The notes below the pieces were generated by a model. The model was not told where the DNA came from, ran no database searches, and saw nothing but the letters and a program-made list of their open reading frames with translations. Below are positions 1 to 9,417 of a stretch of 64,000 nucleotides of DNA, in pieces. The translations under genes and the position numbers were made by a program. Numbering within the stretch: the stretch's first letter is position 1; every line of letters starts with the position of its first letter. Source of the stretch: JAIXWP01 sp965247015 (GTDB lineage Bacteria > Bacteroidota > Bacteroidia > Flavobacteriales_D > Sanyastnellaceae); NCBI GenBank assembly GCA_965247015.1, contig CBDFGG010000003.1, forward strand, positions 124,001 to 188,000. Reading direction: 5' to 3'.

Positions 1-564
1 TCAGCCAAGATCATTGAAGATGCCTTGAAGGAAACCACGAGACTTCAGACCTTATCAGAAAATATTCTCCTAGCAACAAGGCTCGATCAAATGCGTGAAA
101 AAGTCTTAGATGAGGATATTGAATTGTCAGAAATAATTCAGCAGTGCACCACGCGCTATCGTTCTTTATTTCCTGATCGAAAAATTGAAATGAAGTTGAA
201 TGAAAAAATTCACATCAAAGGAGACGTGCAATTCATTCAAGCGATGACTTCAAATTTGTTAGAAAACGCATTGAAATATTCACCATCAAATGAACCAATT
301 GAAGTCATTTTAAAAAAAGAGAATGGCATTCCAACGCTAGAGTATCGCGACTTTGGAGCGGGAATACCCGTTGGAGAAAAGCAGCGAGTTTTCGAAAAGT
401 TTTATCGTATTGGCAATGAAGACACGCGAAAGACAAAGGGTACTGGTCTTGGTCTTTACATCGTTAGAAACATCGTAAAATTGCACGGCGGAAGTATCGA
501 GATAGAATCAAATATTCCTCATGGAAGTATTTTTAAAATTACACTCCCCTCAACATTGAATTAA
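1..564 (+). CDS. Sensor histidine kinase, C-terminal part (5' end outside window)
   Basis: The reading frame is open from base 1, so this is the 3' part of a longer gene. The visible part holds the end of the dimerisation helices and a full HATPase_c domain: the N box (NLLENALKYSP), the G1 box (DFGAGIP), the F box (FEKFYR) and the G2 box (GTGLGLYIV). These bind ATP and phosphorylate a histidine that lies upstream of the window. The arrangement fits a membrane-bound two-component kinase of the PhoR/BaeS type, but the sensor part is not visible, so the signal is unknown. A TTG at 25 could serve as a start codon, but homology continues upstream of it. The stop lies 7 bases before gpmI, so the two may be co-transcribed. 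Confidence 0.9.
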   Translation, partial: SAKIIEDALKETTRLQTLSENILLATRLDQMREKVLDEDIELSEIIQQCTTRYRSLFPDRKIEMKLNEKIHIKGDVQFIQAMTSNLLENALKYSPSNEPIEVILKKENGIPTLEYRDFGAGIPVGEKQRVFEKFYRIGNEDTRKTKGTGLGLYIVRNIVKLHGGSIEIESNIPHGSIFKITLPSTLN

Positions 565-571
565 GAAAATT

Positions 572-2086
572 ATGAATAAGAAAGTTGCATTAATCATTTT
601 AGATGGATGGGGCCACGGCCGCAAAGACAGCAGTAATGCTATTTTCATGGCAAATACTCCATACACTGATTCACTCTATCAGAATTATGCAAACGCAGAG
701 CTTCGCACTGATGGTGAAAATGTAGGGCTACCTGAAGGGCAGATGGGAAATAGTGAAGTTGGCCATATGAATATTGGTGCAGGACGTGTGGTGTATCAAG
801 ACCTTGTCAAAATCAATATCGCCATCCGTGAAAAAAGCTTCCAACAACAAGAAGTAATTCTGAATGCTTATAAGTATGCACAGGAGAATAACAAGCGCGT
901 GCATTTATTGGGATTAGTAAGCGATGGCGGTGTGCATTCACATATCACGCATATTCAAGCTTTGGCGCAGCTCGCAGGTGAGTATTCAAGTGTATCAACT
1001 TTTATACATGCCTTTACAGATGGTAGAGATACCGATCCAAAAAGTGGTCTTGGTTTTATTCAGCAATTAGAGTCAAGTATTTCAACATCCAATGTGCACA
1101 TTGCAACTATATGTGGTCGATACTATGCGATGGACCGCGATAAGCGTTGGGAGCGTGTAAAGTTGGCTTACGACCTGATGGTAAATGGTGTGGGCGATCA
1201 TTTCGAAAATGCAGCAGATGCGATTCGTGCAGCTTACAACAGCGATACCACAGATGAGTTTATCAAGCCTGCAATCATTGGAGAAAATAACGCTTCTATT
1301 CAAGAAGGAGATGTTGTTTTCTGCTTCAACTTTAGAACAGATCGTTGTCGCGAGATCACTGAGGCCCTTTCACAGCAAGCCTTTCCTGAGTTTGACATGA
1401 AGCCTTTGTCGTTGCACTATATCACCATGACCAACTATGATGATAATTTCAAAAATGTGCATGTAGTTTATGACAAAGACAATTTGGTAATGACTTTAGG
1501 TGAAGTAATTTCTAATGCAGGAAGAACTCAAATTAGAATTGCTGAAACAGAAAAATATCCTCACGTCACTTTCTTTTTTAGCGGTGGTCGTGAAGCTGAG
1601 TTCGAGGGAGAGCGCAGAGCAATGGTTTCTTCACCAAAGGTGGCCACCTATGATTTGCAGCCTCAAATGAGTGCCGAGGGAATTACCAAAACCATCACTG
1701 ATTTGATGAAAGAATCTCCCGCAGATTTCATTTGTTTGAATTTCGCAAACCCAGATATGGTAGGACACACAGGAGATTTTCAAGCCATAGTAAAAGCCGT
1801 TGAGACCACAGATGCTTGTTTGAAAGAAGTTGTTTCTGTGGGTCAGCCGCTTGGCTATTCATTCGTTGTAATAGCAGATCATGGAAATGCTGACTACGCG
1901 GTAAATGAAGATGGTAGTCCCAATACTGCGCATACGACAAATCCAGTTCCTATCTGGATTATTGACCAAGATGTAAAGAAAATTAATAGCGGTAAGCTAG
2001 CAGATGTAGCTCCAACGATACTCGATTTAATGGGCATAAAAAAGCCCGTCGAAATGACGGGCTTGTCTCTTATTCACCACGTTTAA
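572..2086 (+). CDS. gpmI: 2,3-bisphosphoglycerate-independent phosphoglycerate mutase
   Basis: The 504-residue protein interconverts 3- and 2-phosphoglycerate in glycolysis and gluconeogenesis through a phosphoserine intermediate, using two metal ions (Mn2+ in most members). The N-terminus has the metal-binding ILDGWG motif (Asp11) and the nucleophile motif GNSEVGH with Ser61. ADHGNAD and TAHTTNPVP near the C-terminus supply further metal ligands. The length matches the family (about 500-515). The gene follows a kinase gene by 7 bases. Its last 17 bases overlap the end of the convergent secreted-protein gene, and its final codons contain that gene's terminator hairpin (2038-2064). Confidence 0.97.
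   Translation: MNKKVALIILDGWGHGRKDSSNAIFMANTPYTDSLYQNYANAELRTDGENVGLPEGQMGNSEVGHMNIGAGRVVYQDLVKINIAIREKSFQQQEVILNAYKYAQENNKRVHLLGLVSDGGVHSHITHIQALAQLAGEYSSVSTFIHAFTDGRDTDPKSGLGFIQQLESSISTSNVHIATICGRYYAMDRDKRWERVKLAYDLMVNGVGDHFENAADAIRAAYNSDTTDEFIKPAIIGENNASIQEGDVVFCFNFRTDRCREITEALSQQAFPEFDMKPLSLHYITMTNYDDNFKNVHVVYDKDNLVMTLGEVISNAGRTQIRIAETEKYPHVTFFFSGGREAEFEGERRAMVSSPKVATYDLQPQMSAEGITKTITDLMKESPADFICLNFANPDMVGHTGDFQAIVKAVETTDACLKEVVSVGQPLGYSFVVIADHGNADYAVNEDGSPNTAHTTNPVPIWIIDQDVKKINSGKLADVAPTILDLMGIKKPVEMTGLSLIHHV
2038..2064 (-). terminator. Rho-independent terminator lying inside gpmI codons
   Basis: Read on the minus strand, AAGCCCGTC and GACGGGCTT form a perfect 9-bp stem with a 5-base loop, followed by six T. 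It lies 6 bases beyond the stop of the minus-strand secreted-protein gene, so it should end that transcript. The same bases encode the KKPVEMTGL stretch of GpmI on the plus strand. On the plus strand no T-run follows the stem. Confidence 0.8.
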
Positions 2087-3920
2087 TCATAACGTTTCCG
2101 GAATATACTTCTCCGTCACTTCTTTGGAAGACGTAGAAGTATGTTCCGTCTGGTGAGTCATCACCGTCCCACTGATTATTGTAGTTGTCTGATTCAAATA
2201 CGATGGTTCCCCAGCGGTTCCATACAGTTAGCGAGCTTCCTGGGAAGAACTGCACACCTTGAATTACAAAAGCCTTGTTTTGTGCATCACTGTTAGGAGT
2301 GAAAATGTTTGGAATCAATGTTCCGCATGGTTGCACTGTAACAAGGATATCCCCTTCTTGTCCGCACTGATCAATTACTTCAACTAGATAAACTCCATTT
2401 TGAAGACCAGTGAATAATTCTGTTTGAGAATTATAAGCTAGTCCAAGTGTGTCATATGTGACATCGTATGGACGACTACCACCTTGAATCAATGCCGAAG
2501 AGGTTCCGCTCAAACAAAGTACAACTGTATCTACTACAGCGAATGGAATAGGCTCAGTAACAAAAAATGTTGTGCTATCTGTAGAACCGCAATAGTCCGT
2601 CACGAATACTTCGTATTCACCAGCATCACCTTCCGAATACGTGGCAGTTGGAGTCGTTTGTCCAGAAGACCATGAATAAGTCAATGCTCCAAATCCGAGT
2701 GAGGTCACAGGGTCTACCACTTCAGAGCTGTTTGGGCAAATGTTAACCACTGGAATTTCTGCAACATCCAAAGGCTGATAATCAATTAAATTTAGAGATG
2801 CTGATGCCGTAGCGGGCAAGCCATCGATAGTTACATAATCGAAGGAAATGATAATCTCTTCTGTTCCTTCAACCAAGTCGTCTATAATTGCTGTAATATC
2901 AACTGTTACTTCGCTATCACCTGGTTCGAAAATAATTTGATCTGTCAAAGAAGTGGTATAGTCCACACCAGAAATTGCAGTACCACCCAAAGTAATATCA
3001 AGCACCAATTCCTCAACGATACACTGAGGAGGAGTGATTACGAACTGTCCTTCGATACATCCTTCAAGAATAGAAAGTGCTGGGAAGCCTGGAGCAGGAT
3101 TCACAACGATCGGTTGAATAAGGTTGCTAGAAATATTGAAGCTACCTTCTTCTAAGATAACCATTGAATCAAGAGCAGTGTCTACTCCATCAGCAATTGC
3201 CAGTCTGATGTGATATGTTTCACCACAAATCAAGTTTGCCACAGCAGTCAACGTAGTAGTATAACCATTCAACGCAACCACACCCTGGCTTGGATTATCT
3301 ATATAATAGTTTGAATTCAATCCAGGATTTACACTACTAATTGTAACGGGAAGTGCTGGATTACTATTAGGAATAATAGCAATGTTAGTTGCTCCATCTT
3401 GATATGGACCTGTAATTCCAGGGCCGCTCAAGAAGAACCCGAATACGTCATTGTACTGAGTATTTACGAAAGTTAGATACTCGTTAGAGCCAAAAATAAA
3501 GTCAAAAGAAAGAGCAGTTCCTGTAGCAACGAAATCGAACTCAAGAATAGCGACGTCATTTACAGAACTTACTGTAAAACTTTGACCGATAAGCGGAGGT
3601 ACTGAATTTGCTACCGATAAAAGGTCTGCATTACCAGAAACTGGAGCATTTAAGAATGTTCCAAAATTGCCTGGCTCCAATGTTTGAACATCAGCTGTTC
3701 CAAGTACAATTCCAGATGAAACCTCGAATGGATTAACCGCACCGCTCATTCCACCGAGCTGCAATGCATCTCCTGTGAACTGGGCATTAGAATATTGGAT
3801 ACTAGGACCTAGAAGTAATTGAACCGCTGCGTCAGCAGTCAATTGATCTACTTGTACCTGTGAAAATGTCGCATTGGAAACCAACGCAAGTGCAATCAAT
3901 GAAGCTATTTTTCTCATCAT
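2070..3920 (-). CDS. Secreted choice-of-anchor L protein with T9SS type B sorting domain
   Basis: The protein (about 616 residues) begins with a signal peptide (MMRKIASLIALALVSNATFSQ). An ATG at 3920 or 3917 is preferred over an upstream in-frame TTG. Residues about 20-250 form a choice-of-anchor L domain (LLGPSIQYSNAQFTG, FDFIFGSNEY, FGFFLSGPGITGPY). Next come a Calx-beta-like segment (VDYTTSLTDQIIFEPGDSE), one or two Ig-like units, and a C-terminal gliding-motility domain of about 85 residues (IPNIFTPNSD, VWNRWG, WDGDDSPDGTYFY). Such C-termini direct type IX export and surface attachment. It is a shorter paralogue of the gene just upstream on the same strand. The role (adhesin, gliding or matrix) is inferred. 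Confidence 0.9.
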   Translation of the reverse strand: MMRKIASLIALALVSNATFSQVQVDQLTADAAVQLLLGPSIQYSNAQFTGDALQLGGMSGAVNPFEVSSGIVLGTADVQTLEPGNFGTFLNAPVSGNADLLSVANSVPPLIGQSFTVSSVNDVAILEFDFVATGTALSFDFIFGSNEYLTFVNTQYNDVFGFFLSGPGITGPYQDGATNIAIIPNSNPALPVTISSVNPGLNSNYYIDNPSQGVVALNGYTTTLTAVANLICGETYHIRLAIADGVDTALDSMVILEEGSFNISSNLIQPIVVNPAPGFPALSILEGCIEGQFVITPPQCIVEELVLDITLGGTAISGVDYTTSLTDQIIFEPGDSEVTVDITAIIDDLVEGTEEIIISFDYVTIDGLPATASASLNLIDYQPLDVAEIPVVNICPNSSEVVDPVTSLGFGALTYSWSSGQTTPTATYSEGDAGEYEVFVTDYCGSTDSTTFFVTEPIPFAVVDTVVLCLSGTSSALIQGGSRPYDVTYDTLGLAYNSQTELFTGLQNGVYLVEVIDQCGQEGDILVTVQPCGTLIPNIFTPNSDAQNKAFVIQGVQFFPGSSLTVWNRWGTIVFESDNYNNQWDGDDSPDGTYFYVFQRSDGEVYSGNVMIKRGE

Positions 3921-3944
3921 AATCAATTTCTCTTGTTGAGTTGA

Positions 3945-3952
3945 CGAAAGTA
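3945..3952 (-). promoter_or_regulatory. Candidate -7 box (TACTTTCG)
   Basis: Minus-strand TACTTTCG matches the Bacteroidota TAnnTTTG box except for one C. It lies 24 bases upstream of the ATG at 3920. No -33 TTG is seen at the usual spacing. Confidence 0.35.
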
Positions 3953-3982
3953 ATTCAACAGAAGTTGTATCGTACCAAAATA

Positions 3983-6900
3983 TTATCTTAAAATAGTAAT
4001 CGTACCTTCTCTTTCAATAAGGTTACCTCTTAAACCTTGTGCTTTCATTTGATATAAGTACACACCGTCTTGAATGTAATAATCGCCTGCCTTGTGACTA
4101 CCATCCCAAACATCATTAATGTCTTTGCTTTGGTAAACTACATCCCCCCATCTATTGAATACAATGATTTCGAACCAAGCAATATCATGACCTTCAGCCT
4201 TCCAAAAATCATTTGTCCCATCCATGTCTGGTGTGAATGCATTGGGTAAGAAGAGATTTCCGACGGGATAATAAGTGGCAGATGTCGTTTTAATACAACC
4301 TAGTTCGCTTTCCACTTGTAGCTCAACGAGCCACTCCTCCGTTGTATTGAATTCATGCGTCACAGGATTTTCAAATGAAAACGCTCCATCACTAAAGAAC
4401 CATGTAGTTTGTGCAACGTGCTCACTTATATTTTCAAAGACCATAACATCTTCACCAGCATATTCAGCGGTAAAAATTGGCTCAACGTTATCTACCAAAA
4501 CGCTAACAGTACTTACCGCCATATTGCCGCATTGGTCTATCGCTTCAAAAGTATATGTTGCTGATTCCGATGGCTGAATAGTCAGATTAAGTGCAGCTAC
4601 CTCTGGGTTCTGCCATTCATAGATATAATTTCCTACACCACCAGAAATCTGTGCTGACAACACTATGCTTTCGCCAGTACAAACTACTGTATCGTTTGAT
4701 AACACTAATGAAACGGGAACCGCAGGGATATAAATATTCAATTGATCGCTCGCGGTGTTTCCACATTCATCTTCCACTATAACAAGAATGGAACTTTGAT
4801 CCTGAGACCCTACATTGACTGTCGCATTTCCACTAAATGGATCACCGTCCTGAGACCATGAATAATCATAAGTTCCGACACCCCCTGTCGCATTAGCTGT
4901 GACTGGCGCCGTTTCAATGCAAGTGAGAGTGAGATCACTGCCGAGGCTCACAGACACCGGCACTGCTGGCACATTGAGCAACATTTGATCATCACCAATA
5001 TTTCCACAAACGTCTGAAACGGTGAGTTCAATACTGCTCGCAGCGTCAGTTTGAAAGATTTCTGTTGAACCTGTTCCCGCAAAGATTCCATCTTGATTCC
5101 ATTCGTACGAATAGGTGCCTACTCCGCCTGAAATATTAGGAATAATTTCAGTTTGATCTAGGCAGGTAACATTCAAGTCAGGACCGAGGTTTACGGTAAT
5201 TGGAACTGGAATTATTTCAACTTGAATATTCAAATTACTGCTATTTCCACATTCATCTTGAGCAGATACTTGCACCCACTGATCACTGTCAAATGCGGCA
5301 GTCAAATCAGCAGTATTCCCGAGGGCTCCGGAAGCATCAGACCATGAATACGTATAATTTCCTACACCTCCTGAAATCTGTGGTGCAATTGTCACTTGCT
5401 CTGTACAAGGCACTTGATAAGGTGATTGCCAATCAATGACCACATTTATTTGAGGAATATTGAACTGTACAAAGTCAGTAGCACTTGATCCGCACTCATC
5501 GGTTACTTCAAGAGCAATTGTCAAGGGCGTTCCGGTTTGGACATCAAGTGTCTGTGCCGTTGAAAGCACTGCATTTTGATCTGACCACTCATAGCTCAGC
5601 ATTCCGAAACCTCCCGATACCGTAGGATTGATAGTGGTAAGATCTAAACAATTTACACTCAGATCAGGACCAAGATTTACTGCTACCGGATCTACCACTT
5701 GCATGAAAACTTCTGCCACGCCCTCGAAAGGAGTGACCCCACAAGTATCTGTAACAATAAAATCATACGAAGTCGATTCGTTAGGACTCACATTGATTGA
5801 AGTCCCGGTCCCAATAGCATTCCAGTTTATTGCGTAGTATCCAATTCCACCGGTGATTACAGGTGTTAGTGTCGCAGTGCCACCACATGTAATTTCAACA
5901 TAAGGGGAAGTGACTTGAAGTTCAGGTAAATCATTAATCTCAATATCAAAAGTTGTCGTAGTAGTATTCGCACATGCTCCACCCACATCAAGTGTAATCT
6001 GAAGCAATTCGATTCCCTCGAAAGTATTATCTTGTATAGCAGTAATTGGAATTGCTACTTCATCTTCAAATGGTGGGAAGGTGATTGTAGTTGGGATTGG
6101 CTCAACATCAACTCCATTCTGAGCAGTGCCGGCCAACATCACATCATACGTCGCAGCGGTTGAAATACCCGCAGGTCTAGTCAAATAAAGGTATCCTGTT
6201 TGACAACCTTCATAAAGACCATTAGCTGCAGGACTCAAATTAGCCGGTGCTGTGAAGGTTAATGCGACTTGGTTACTTTGAAAACTTCCCGCTTGCAAAA
6301 ACACGAATGAATCGTAAGATGTATCGAAGCTTCCTGCATCGGCAATCGCAATTTTGATGTGATACGTTTGGCCACAAACAACATTTGCTCTCGCGGTCAT
6401 CAGAGTAGTAAATCCGTCACATTGAATTTGATTTGCTGTAGAATTAAATGAATTTAAATTATTGATGTAATACTGGCAATTGGTGCATGGACCAGTCGCA
6501 GAAGTTCCATTATTAATATTGTTAATGGTAATTGGCGTAGTGGAATTAGGAACAAGCGCAATGTTGGCTGCATTATTCAAATAGGGCCCTGTAATACCTG
6601 GTCCACTTAAGAAGAAACCAAAAGCGTCGTTAAAAGTAGAACCCGCAAATTCTGGATATTCATCAGAACCAAAAACGAAATTGAATGCAAGGCTATCTCC
6701 AGTTGGCACGAAATCGAATTCCAAAATAGCCGCGTCATTTAAGGGGTTTCCGCTCAGTTCGAAAAGATCTGGATCGGAGGCTCCAACACCAGAAGCAGGT
6801 CCGCTTGAGAATGTACCACTCGTATTAGGACCTGCGGCGCCATTGACATTACCGGACCCTAAAACAAGACCATTTGCAATTCCTAGATTACATCCATTGC

Positions 6901-7111
6901 ATGTGAAGCTTCCGATTTGATCAACACTCCCAGAAAAGGTAACATTGCTCGCAGTTACCCCCTCGCCTAATAGAACGGTTTGTACTCCATCCAAGGCATT
7001 CACAGCATTATTGATCACTAATTGTGAAAAAGAAAAATGAGGAAATAAAATGAGCGCGAACAAAAAGATGCCCGTAAAGTGTCGATTAAACCGACATTTT
7101 TTTGGTTTCAT
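3983..7111 (-). CDS. Giant secreted choice-of-anchor L protein with Ig-like repeats and T9SS type B domain
   Basis: The 1042-residue protein has a basic N-terminus and signal peptide ending near FSQ (residue about 30). Residues about 30-280 form a choice-of-anchor L domain (VLLGEGVTASNVTFSG, FNFVFGSDEYPEF, FGFFLSGPGITGPY) containing a Cys cluster (CTNCQYY). A Calx-beta-like region follows. Six tandem repeats of about 78 residues (residues about 400-880) share the pattern GPDL..C......SGGVGxYxYxW......DxCGN. Next comes a PKD-like unit (WFFSDGAFSFENPVTHEF) and a CHU_C sorting domain (LPNAFTPDMDG, VFNRWGD, DGVYLYQ). It is presumably exported by type IX secretion to the cell surface as an adhesin or gliding component. 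It lies upstream of its shorter paralogue with a 62-base gap, and the pair probably arose by duplication. Confidence 0.9.
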   Translation of the reverse strand: MKPKKCRFNRHFTGIFLFALILFPHFSFSQLVINNAVNALDGVQTVLLGEGVTASNVTFSGSVDQIGSFTCNGCNLGIANGLVLGSGNVNGAAGPNTSGTFSSGPASGVGASDPDLFELSGNPLNDAAILEFDFVPTGDSLAFNFVFGSDEYPEFAGSTFNDAFGFFLSGPGITGPYLNNAANIALVPNSTTPITINNINNGTSATGPCTNCQYYINNLNSFNSTANQIQCDGFTTLMTARANVVCGQTYHIKIAIADAGSFDTSYDSFVFLQAGSFQSNQVALTFTAPANLSPAANGLYEGCQTGYLYLTRPAGISTAATYDVMLAGTAQNGVDVEPIPTTITFPPFEDEVAIPITAIQDNTFEGIELLQITLDVGGACANTTTTTFDIEINDLPELQVTSPYVEITCGGTATLTPVITGGIGYYAINWNAIGTGTSINVSPNESTSYDFIVTDTCGVTPFEGVAEVFMQVVDPVAVNLGPDLSVNCLDLTTINPTVSGGFGMLSYEWSDQNAVLSTAQTLDVQTGTPLTIALEVTDECGSSATDFVQFNIPQINVVIDWQSPYQVPCTEQVTIAPQISGGVGNYTYSWSDASGALGNTADLTAAFDSDQWVQVSAQDECGNSSNLNIQVEIIPVPITVNLGPDLNVTCLDQTEIIPNISGGVGTYSYEWNQDGIFAGTGSTEIFQTDAASSIELTVSDVCGNIGDDQMLLNVPAVPVSVSLGSDLTLTCIETAPVTANATGGVGTYDYSWSQDGDPFSGNATVNVGSQDQSSILVIVEDECGNTASDQLNIYIPAVPVSLVLSNDTVVCTGESIVLSAQISGGVGNYIYEWQNPEVAALNLTIQPSESATYTFEAIDQCGNMAVSTVSVLVDNVEPIFTAEYAGEDVMVFENISEHVAQTTWFFSDGAFSFENPVTHEFNTTEEWLVELQVESELGCIKTTSATYYPVGNLFLPNAFTPDMDGTNDFWKAEGHDIAWFEIIVFNRWGDVVYQSKDINDVWDGSHKAGDYYIQDGVYLYQMKAQGLRGNLIEREGTITILR

Positions 7112-7217
7112 GATAGCTACTTGTTAAGGAATAACACTGCAATTTAAGTATTTATGTGGAGATTACCAAATTCTTGAATAATGTGACGAATGGTGAATAA
7201 ATCTAACTCAACCTCTT

Positions 7218-7225
7218 TACATTTG
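7218..7225 (+). promoter_or_regulatory. -7 promoter box (TACATTTG) 4 bases before a start codon
   Basis: TACATTTG is a perfect TAnnTTTG match and ends 4 bases before the ATG at 7230. Transcription should therefore begin at or within a few bases of the start codon, giving a leaderless mRNA. No clear -33 TTG was found. Confidence 0.5.
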
Positions 7226-7229
7226 ATTT

Positions 7230-7946
7230 ATGTCTGAGAATATCATAGAAATTGAAAAATTGACCAAGTGGTACAAGATCGGCGACGAGGTTGTGAAGGC
7301 ACTGAATGGAGTCAATTTGAATATCAAAAAGAACGAATACGTTGCTTTGATGGGCCCTTCTGGATCTGGAAAATCTACGTTGATGAATATTCTTGGATGC
7401 CTCGACACCCCTTCTTCAGGAAAGTACTGTTTGAATGGACCTGATGTGGCAAAGCTTTCCGATAGCCAATTAGCAGAAATCCGAAATAAAGAGATTGGCT
7501 TCGTATTTCAAACATTCAATTTGCTTCCTAGATACTCAGCCTTGGAAAATGTTGCGTTACCCTTGGTATACGCGGGTGTAAAGAAGGAGGATCGCAGTAA
7601 AAAGGCTAAAAAAGTCTTAGAAGAAGTAGGTCTTGGGGACCGCGTAATGCACAAACCGAATGAACTAAGCGGTGGACAGCGACAAAGAGTTGCTGTTGCG
7701 AGAGCCCTTGTGAATACTCCAAGTATTATTTTGGCCGATGAACCCACTGGAAATCTAGATACAAAGACAAGTTATGAAATCATGAAATTATTCCAAGATA
7801 TTCATGATCAAGGAAATACAATTATTGTAGTAACTCACGAGGAAGATATTGCGCGTCACGCGCACAGAATTGTTCGCCTGAGAGATGGCGTGATTGAAAG
7901 TGATGAGAAAAACATACCGACTAAGGTTGTATTTTCGCAGCCTTAA
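7230..7946 (+). CDS. ABC transporter ATP-binding protein, LolD/MacB type
   Basis: The 238-residue ATPase has Walker A GPSGSGKST, a Q-loop FQTFNLLPRYSALENV, signature LSGGQRQRVAVARAL, Walker B IILADEPTGNLD and H-loop VVTHEED. These are hallmarks of the MacB/LolD/FtsE branch, which pairs with FtsX-type permeases to move lipoproteins or other envelope substrates. No permease adjoins it. The nearest candidate in the window is the MacB-like permease at 22128, so the pairing is speculative. It heads a plus-strand unit with asnS (12-base gap), rpoN and a membrane protein. Confidence 0.92.
   Translation: MSENIIEIEKLTKWYKIGDEVVKALNGVNLNIKKNEYVALMGPSGSGKSTLMNILGCLDTPSSGKYCLNGPDVAKLSDSQLAEIRNKEIGFVFQTFNLLPRYSALENVALPLVYAGVKKEDRSKKAKKVLEEVGLGDRVMHKPNELSGGQRQRVAVARALVNTPSIILADEPTGNLDTKTSYEIMKLFQDIHDQGNTIIVVTHEEDIARHAHRIVRLRDGVIESDEKNIPTKVVFSQP
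7930..7937 (+). promoter_or_regulatory. Candidate -7 box (TATTTTCG) for asnS
   Basis: TATTTTCG lies within the last codons of the ABC ATPase gene, 21 bases before the asnS ATG. It is identical to boxes upstream of hemE, lpxC and the aconitase gene. It could give asnS its own transcript. No -33 element was recognised. Confidence 0.35.
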
Positions 7947-7958
7947 TATCGCGTTGTT

Positions 7959-9392
7959 ATGCCAAAACATCCTAGTATTTTAGAATTATTCAACGACAAG
8001 CCTATTGGAACAAATGTTCTTGTTAAAGGCTGGGTGCGTACGTTTAGAAATGATCAATTCATTACTGTCACTGACGGTTCAACGATAAAGACACTTCAAA
8101 TCGTGATCAAGAAAGAGGAACACGATGAAGAAAAACTCAAGAAAATTCAAACAGGTGCATGCATTAGCGCCAAAGGTCTTCTAGAAAAAAGCCTAGGTAA
8201 AGGACAAGAAATCGAATTAGTCTGCGAGGAGCTTACTATTCTTGGTGAGAGTGACCCAAATGAATTCCCAATTCAGATGAAACGCCACACGATGGAGTTT
8301 CTTCGCGAAAAGGCTCACCTTCGATTCCGCACCAACACATTTGGCGCTGTCTTCCGCATTCGTCACCACCTTGCTTTCGCGGTTCACAAATTCTTTAATG
8401 ATCGTGGATTCTTTAACCTCCACTCTCCTATTATTACAGGAAGTGATGCAGAAGGAGCGGGTGAAATGTTTAAAGTAACCACACTAGACATTCAAAATCC
8501 CCCACGTACCGAAAACGGTGAAGTAGATCTTTCACAAGATTTCTTCGGCAAACCAACGAACCTGACAGTAAGTGGTCAGCTTGAAGCAGAGCTTGCAGCG
8601 CTCGCTCTAGGGAAAGTCTACACGTTCGGGCCAACCTTCCGTGCTGAGAATTCAAATACAAGCCGACACCTTGCTGAGTTCTGGATGATCGAACCAGAAG
8701 TAGCTTTCAATGATATATTCGATAATATGGATCTTGCTGAGGAATTCCTTCAGTATTGTATCAAATATGCCCTTGAGCATTGCAGAGAAGATCTTGAATT
8801 TTTGCAAGAAAGAGAGGCCAATGAAGATAAACTCAAGCCTGTAGATGATAGACAAAGCATGCCTTTGATTCAGCGCTTGGAGTTTGTAACCAATAATAAA
8901 TTCGAGAGAATTACTTATACGGATGCTATCGACATTCTACTCAATAGCAATCATTACAAGAAGAAGAAATTCAAGTTCAATGTTGAATGGGGCATTGATC
9001 TTCAAAGCGAACACGAGCGTTATTTAGTAGAAAAACATTTCCAAAAACCAGTAATTATTACTGGTTATCCTGCTGCAATCAAAGCCTTCTACATGCGAAT
9101 GAATGAAGACGGAAAAACAGTTGCTGCAATGGATATTCTAGTTCCAGGAATTGGTGAAATCATCGGTGGTAGTCAACGTGAAGAAAGACTTGACAACTTG
9201 ATTGCAAAATGCGAGCAGTTTAACATTCCACAAGATCATTTGTGGTGGTATCTCGAAACACGAAAATTCGGAACATGCGAGCACGCCGGTTTTGGTCTAG
9301 GTTTTGAAAGACTCATCATGTATGTTACAGGAATGCAAAACATCAGAGATGTGATACCATTCCCACGCACACCGCAAAACGCAGAGTTCTAA
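7959..9392 (+). CDS. asnS: Asparaginyl-tRNA synthetase
   Basis: The 477-residue class IIb synthetase charges tRNA-Asn with asparagine. An N-terminal OB-fold anticodon-binding domain (residues about 15-110; VKGWVRTFRNDQFITVTDGS) precedes the catalytic core. The core has motif 2 (GPTFRAENSNTSRHLAEFWMIEPE) and motif 3 (GFGLGFERLIMYVTG). The length fits AsnRS (about 465-480), and the motif 2 and active-site text resembles AsnRS rather than AspRS. It sits between the ABC ATPase and rpoN on the same strand. A separate AsnRS implies that tRNA-Asn can be charged directly. Confidence 0.96.
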   Translation: MPKHPSILELFNDKPIGTNVLVKGWVRTFRNDQFITVTDGSTIKTLQIVIKKEEHDEEKLKKIQTGACISAKGLLEKSLGKGQEIELVCEELTILGESDPNEFPIQMKRHTMEFLREKAHLRFRTNTFGAVFRIRHHLAFAVHKFFNDRGFFNLHSPIITGSDAEGAGEMFKVTTLDIQNPPRTENGEVDLSQDFFGKPTNLTVSGQLEAELAALALGKVYTFGPTFRAENSNTSRHLAEFWMIEPEVAFNDIFDNMDLAEEFLQYCIKYALEHCREDLEFLQEREANEDKLKPVDDRQSMPLIQRLEFVTNNKFERITYTDAIDILLNSNHYKKKKFKFNVEWGIDLQSEHERYLVEKHFQKPVIITGYPAAIKAFYMRMNEDGKTVAAMDILVPGIGEIIGGSQREERLDNLIAKCEQFNIPQDHLWWYLETRKFGTCEHAGFGLGFERLIMYVTGMQNIRDVIPFPRTPQNAEF

Positions 9393-9417
9393 TCGAAACC
9401 ATTATCTTTGTTAAGTC

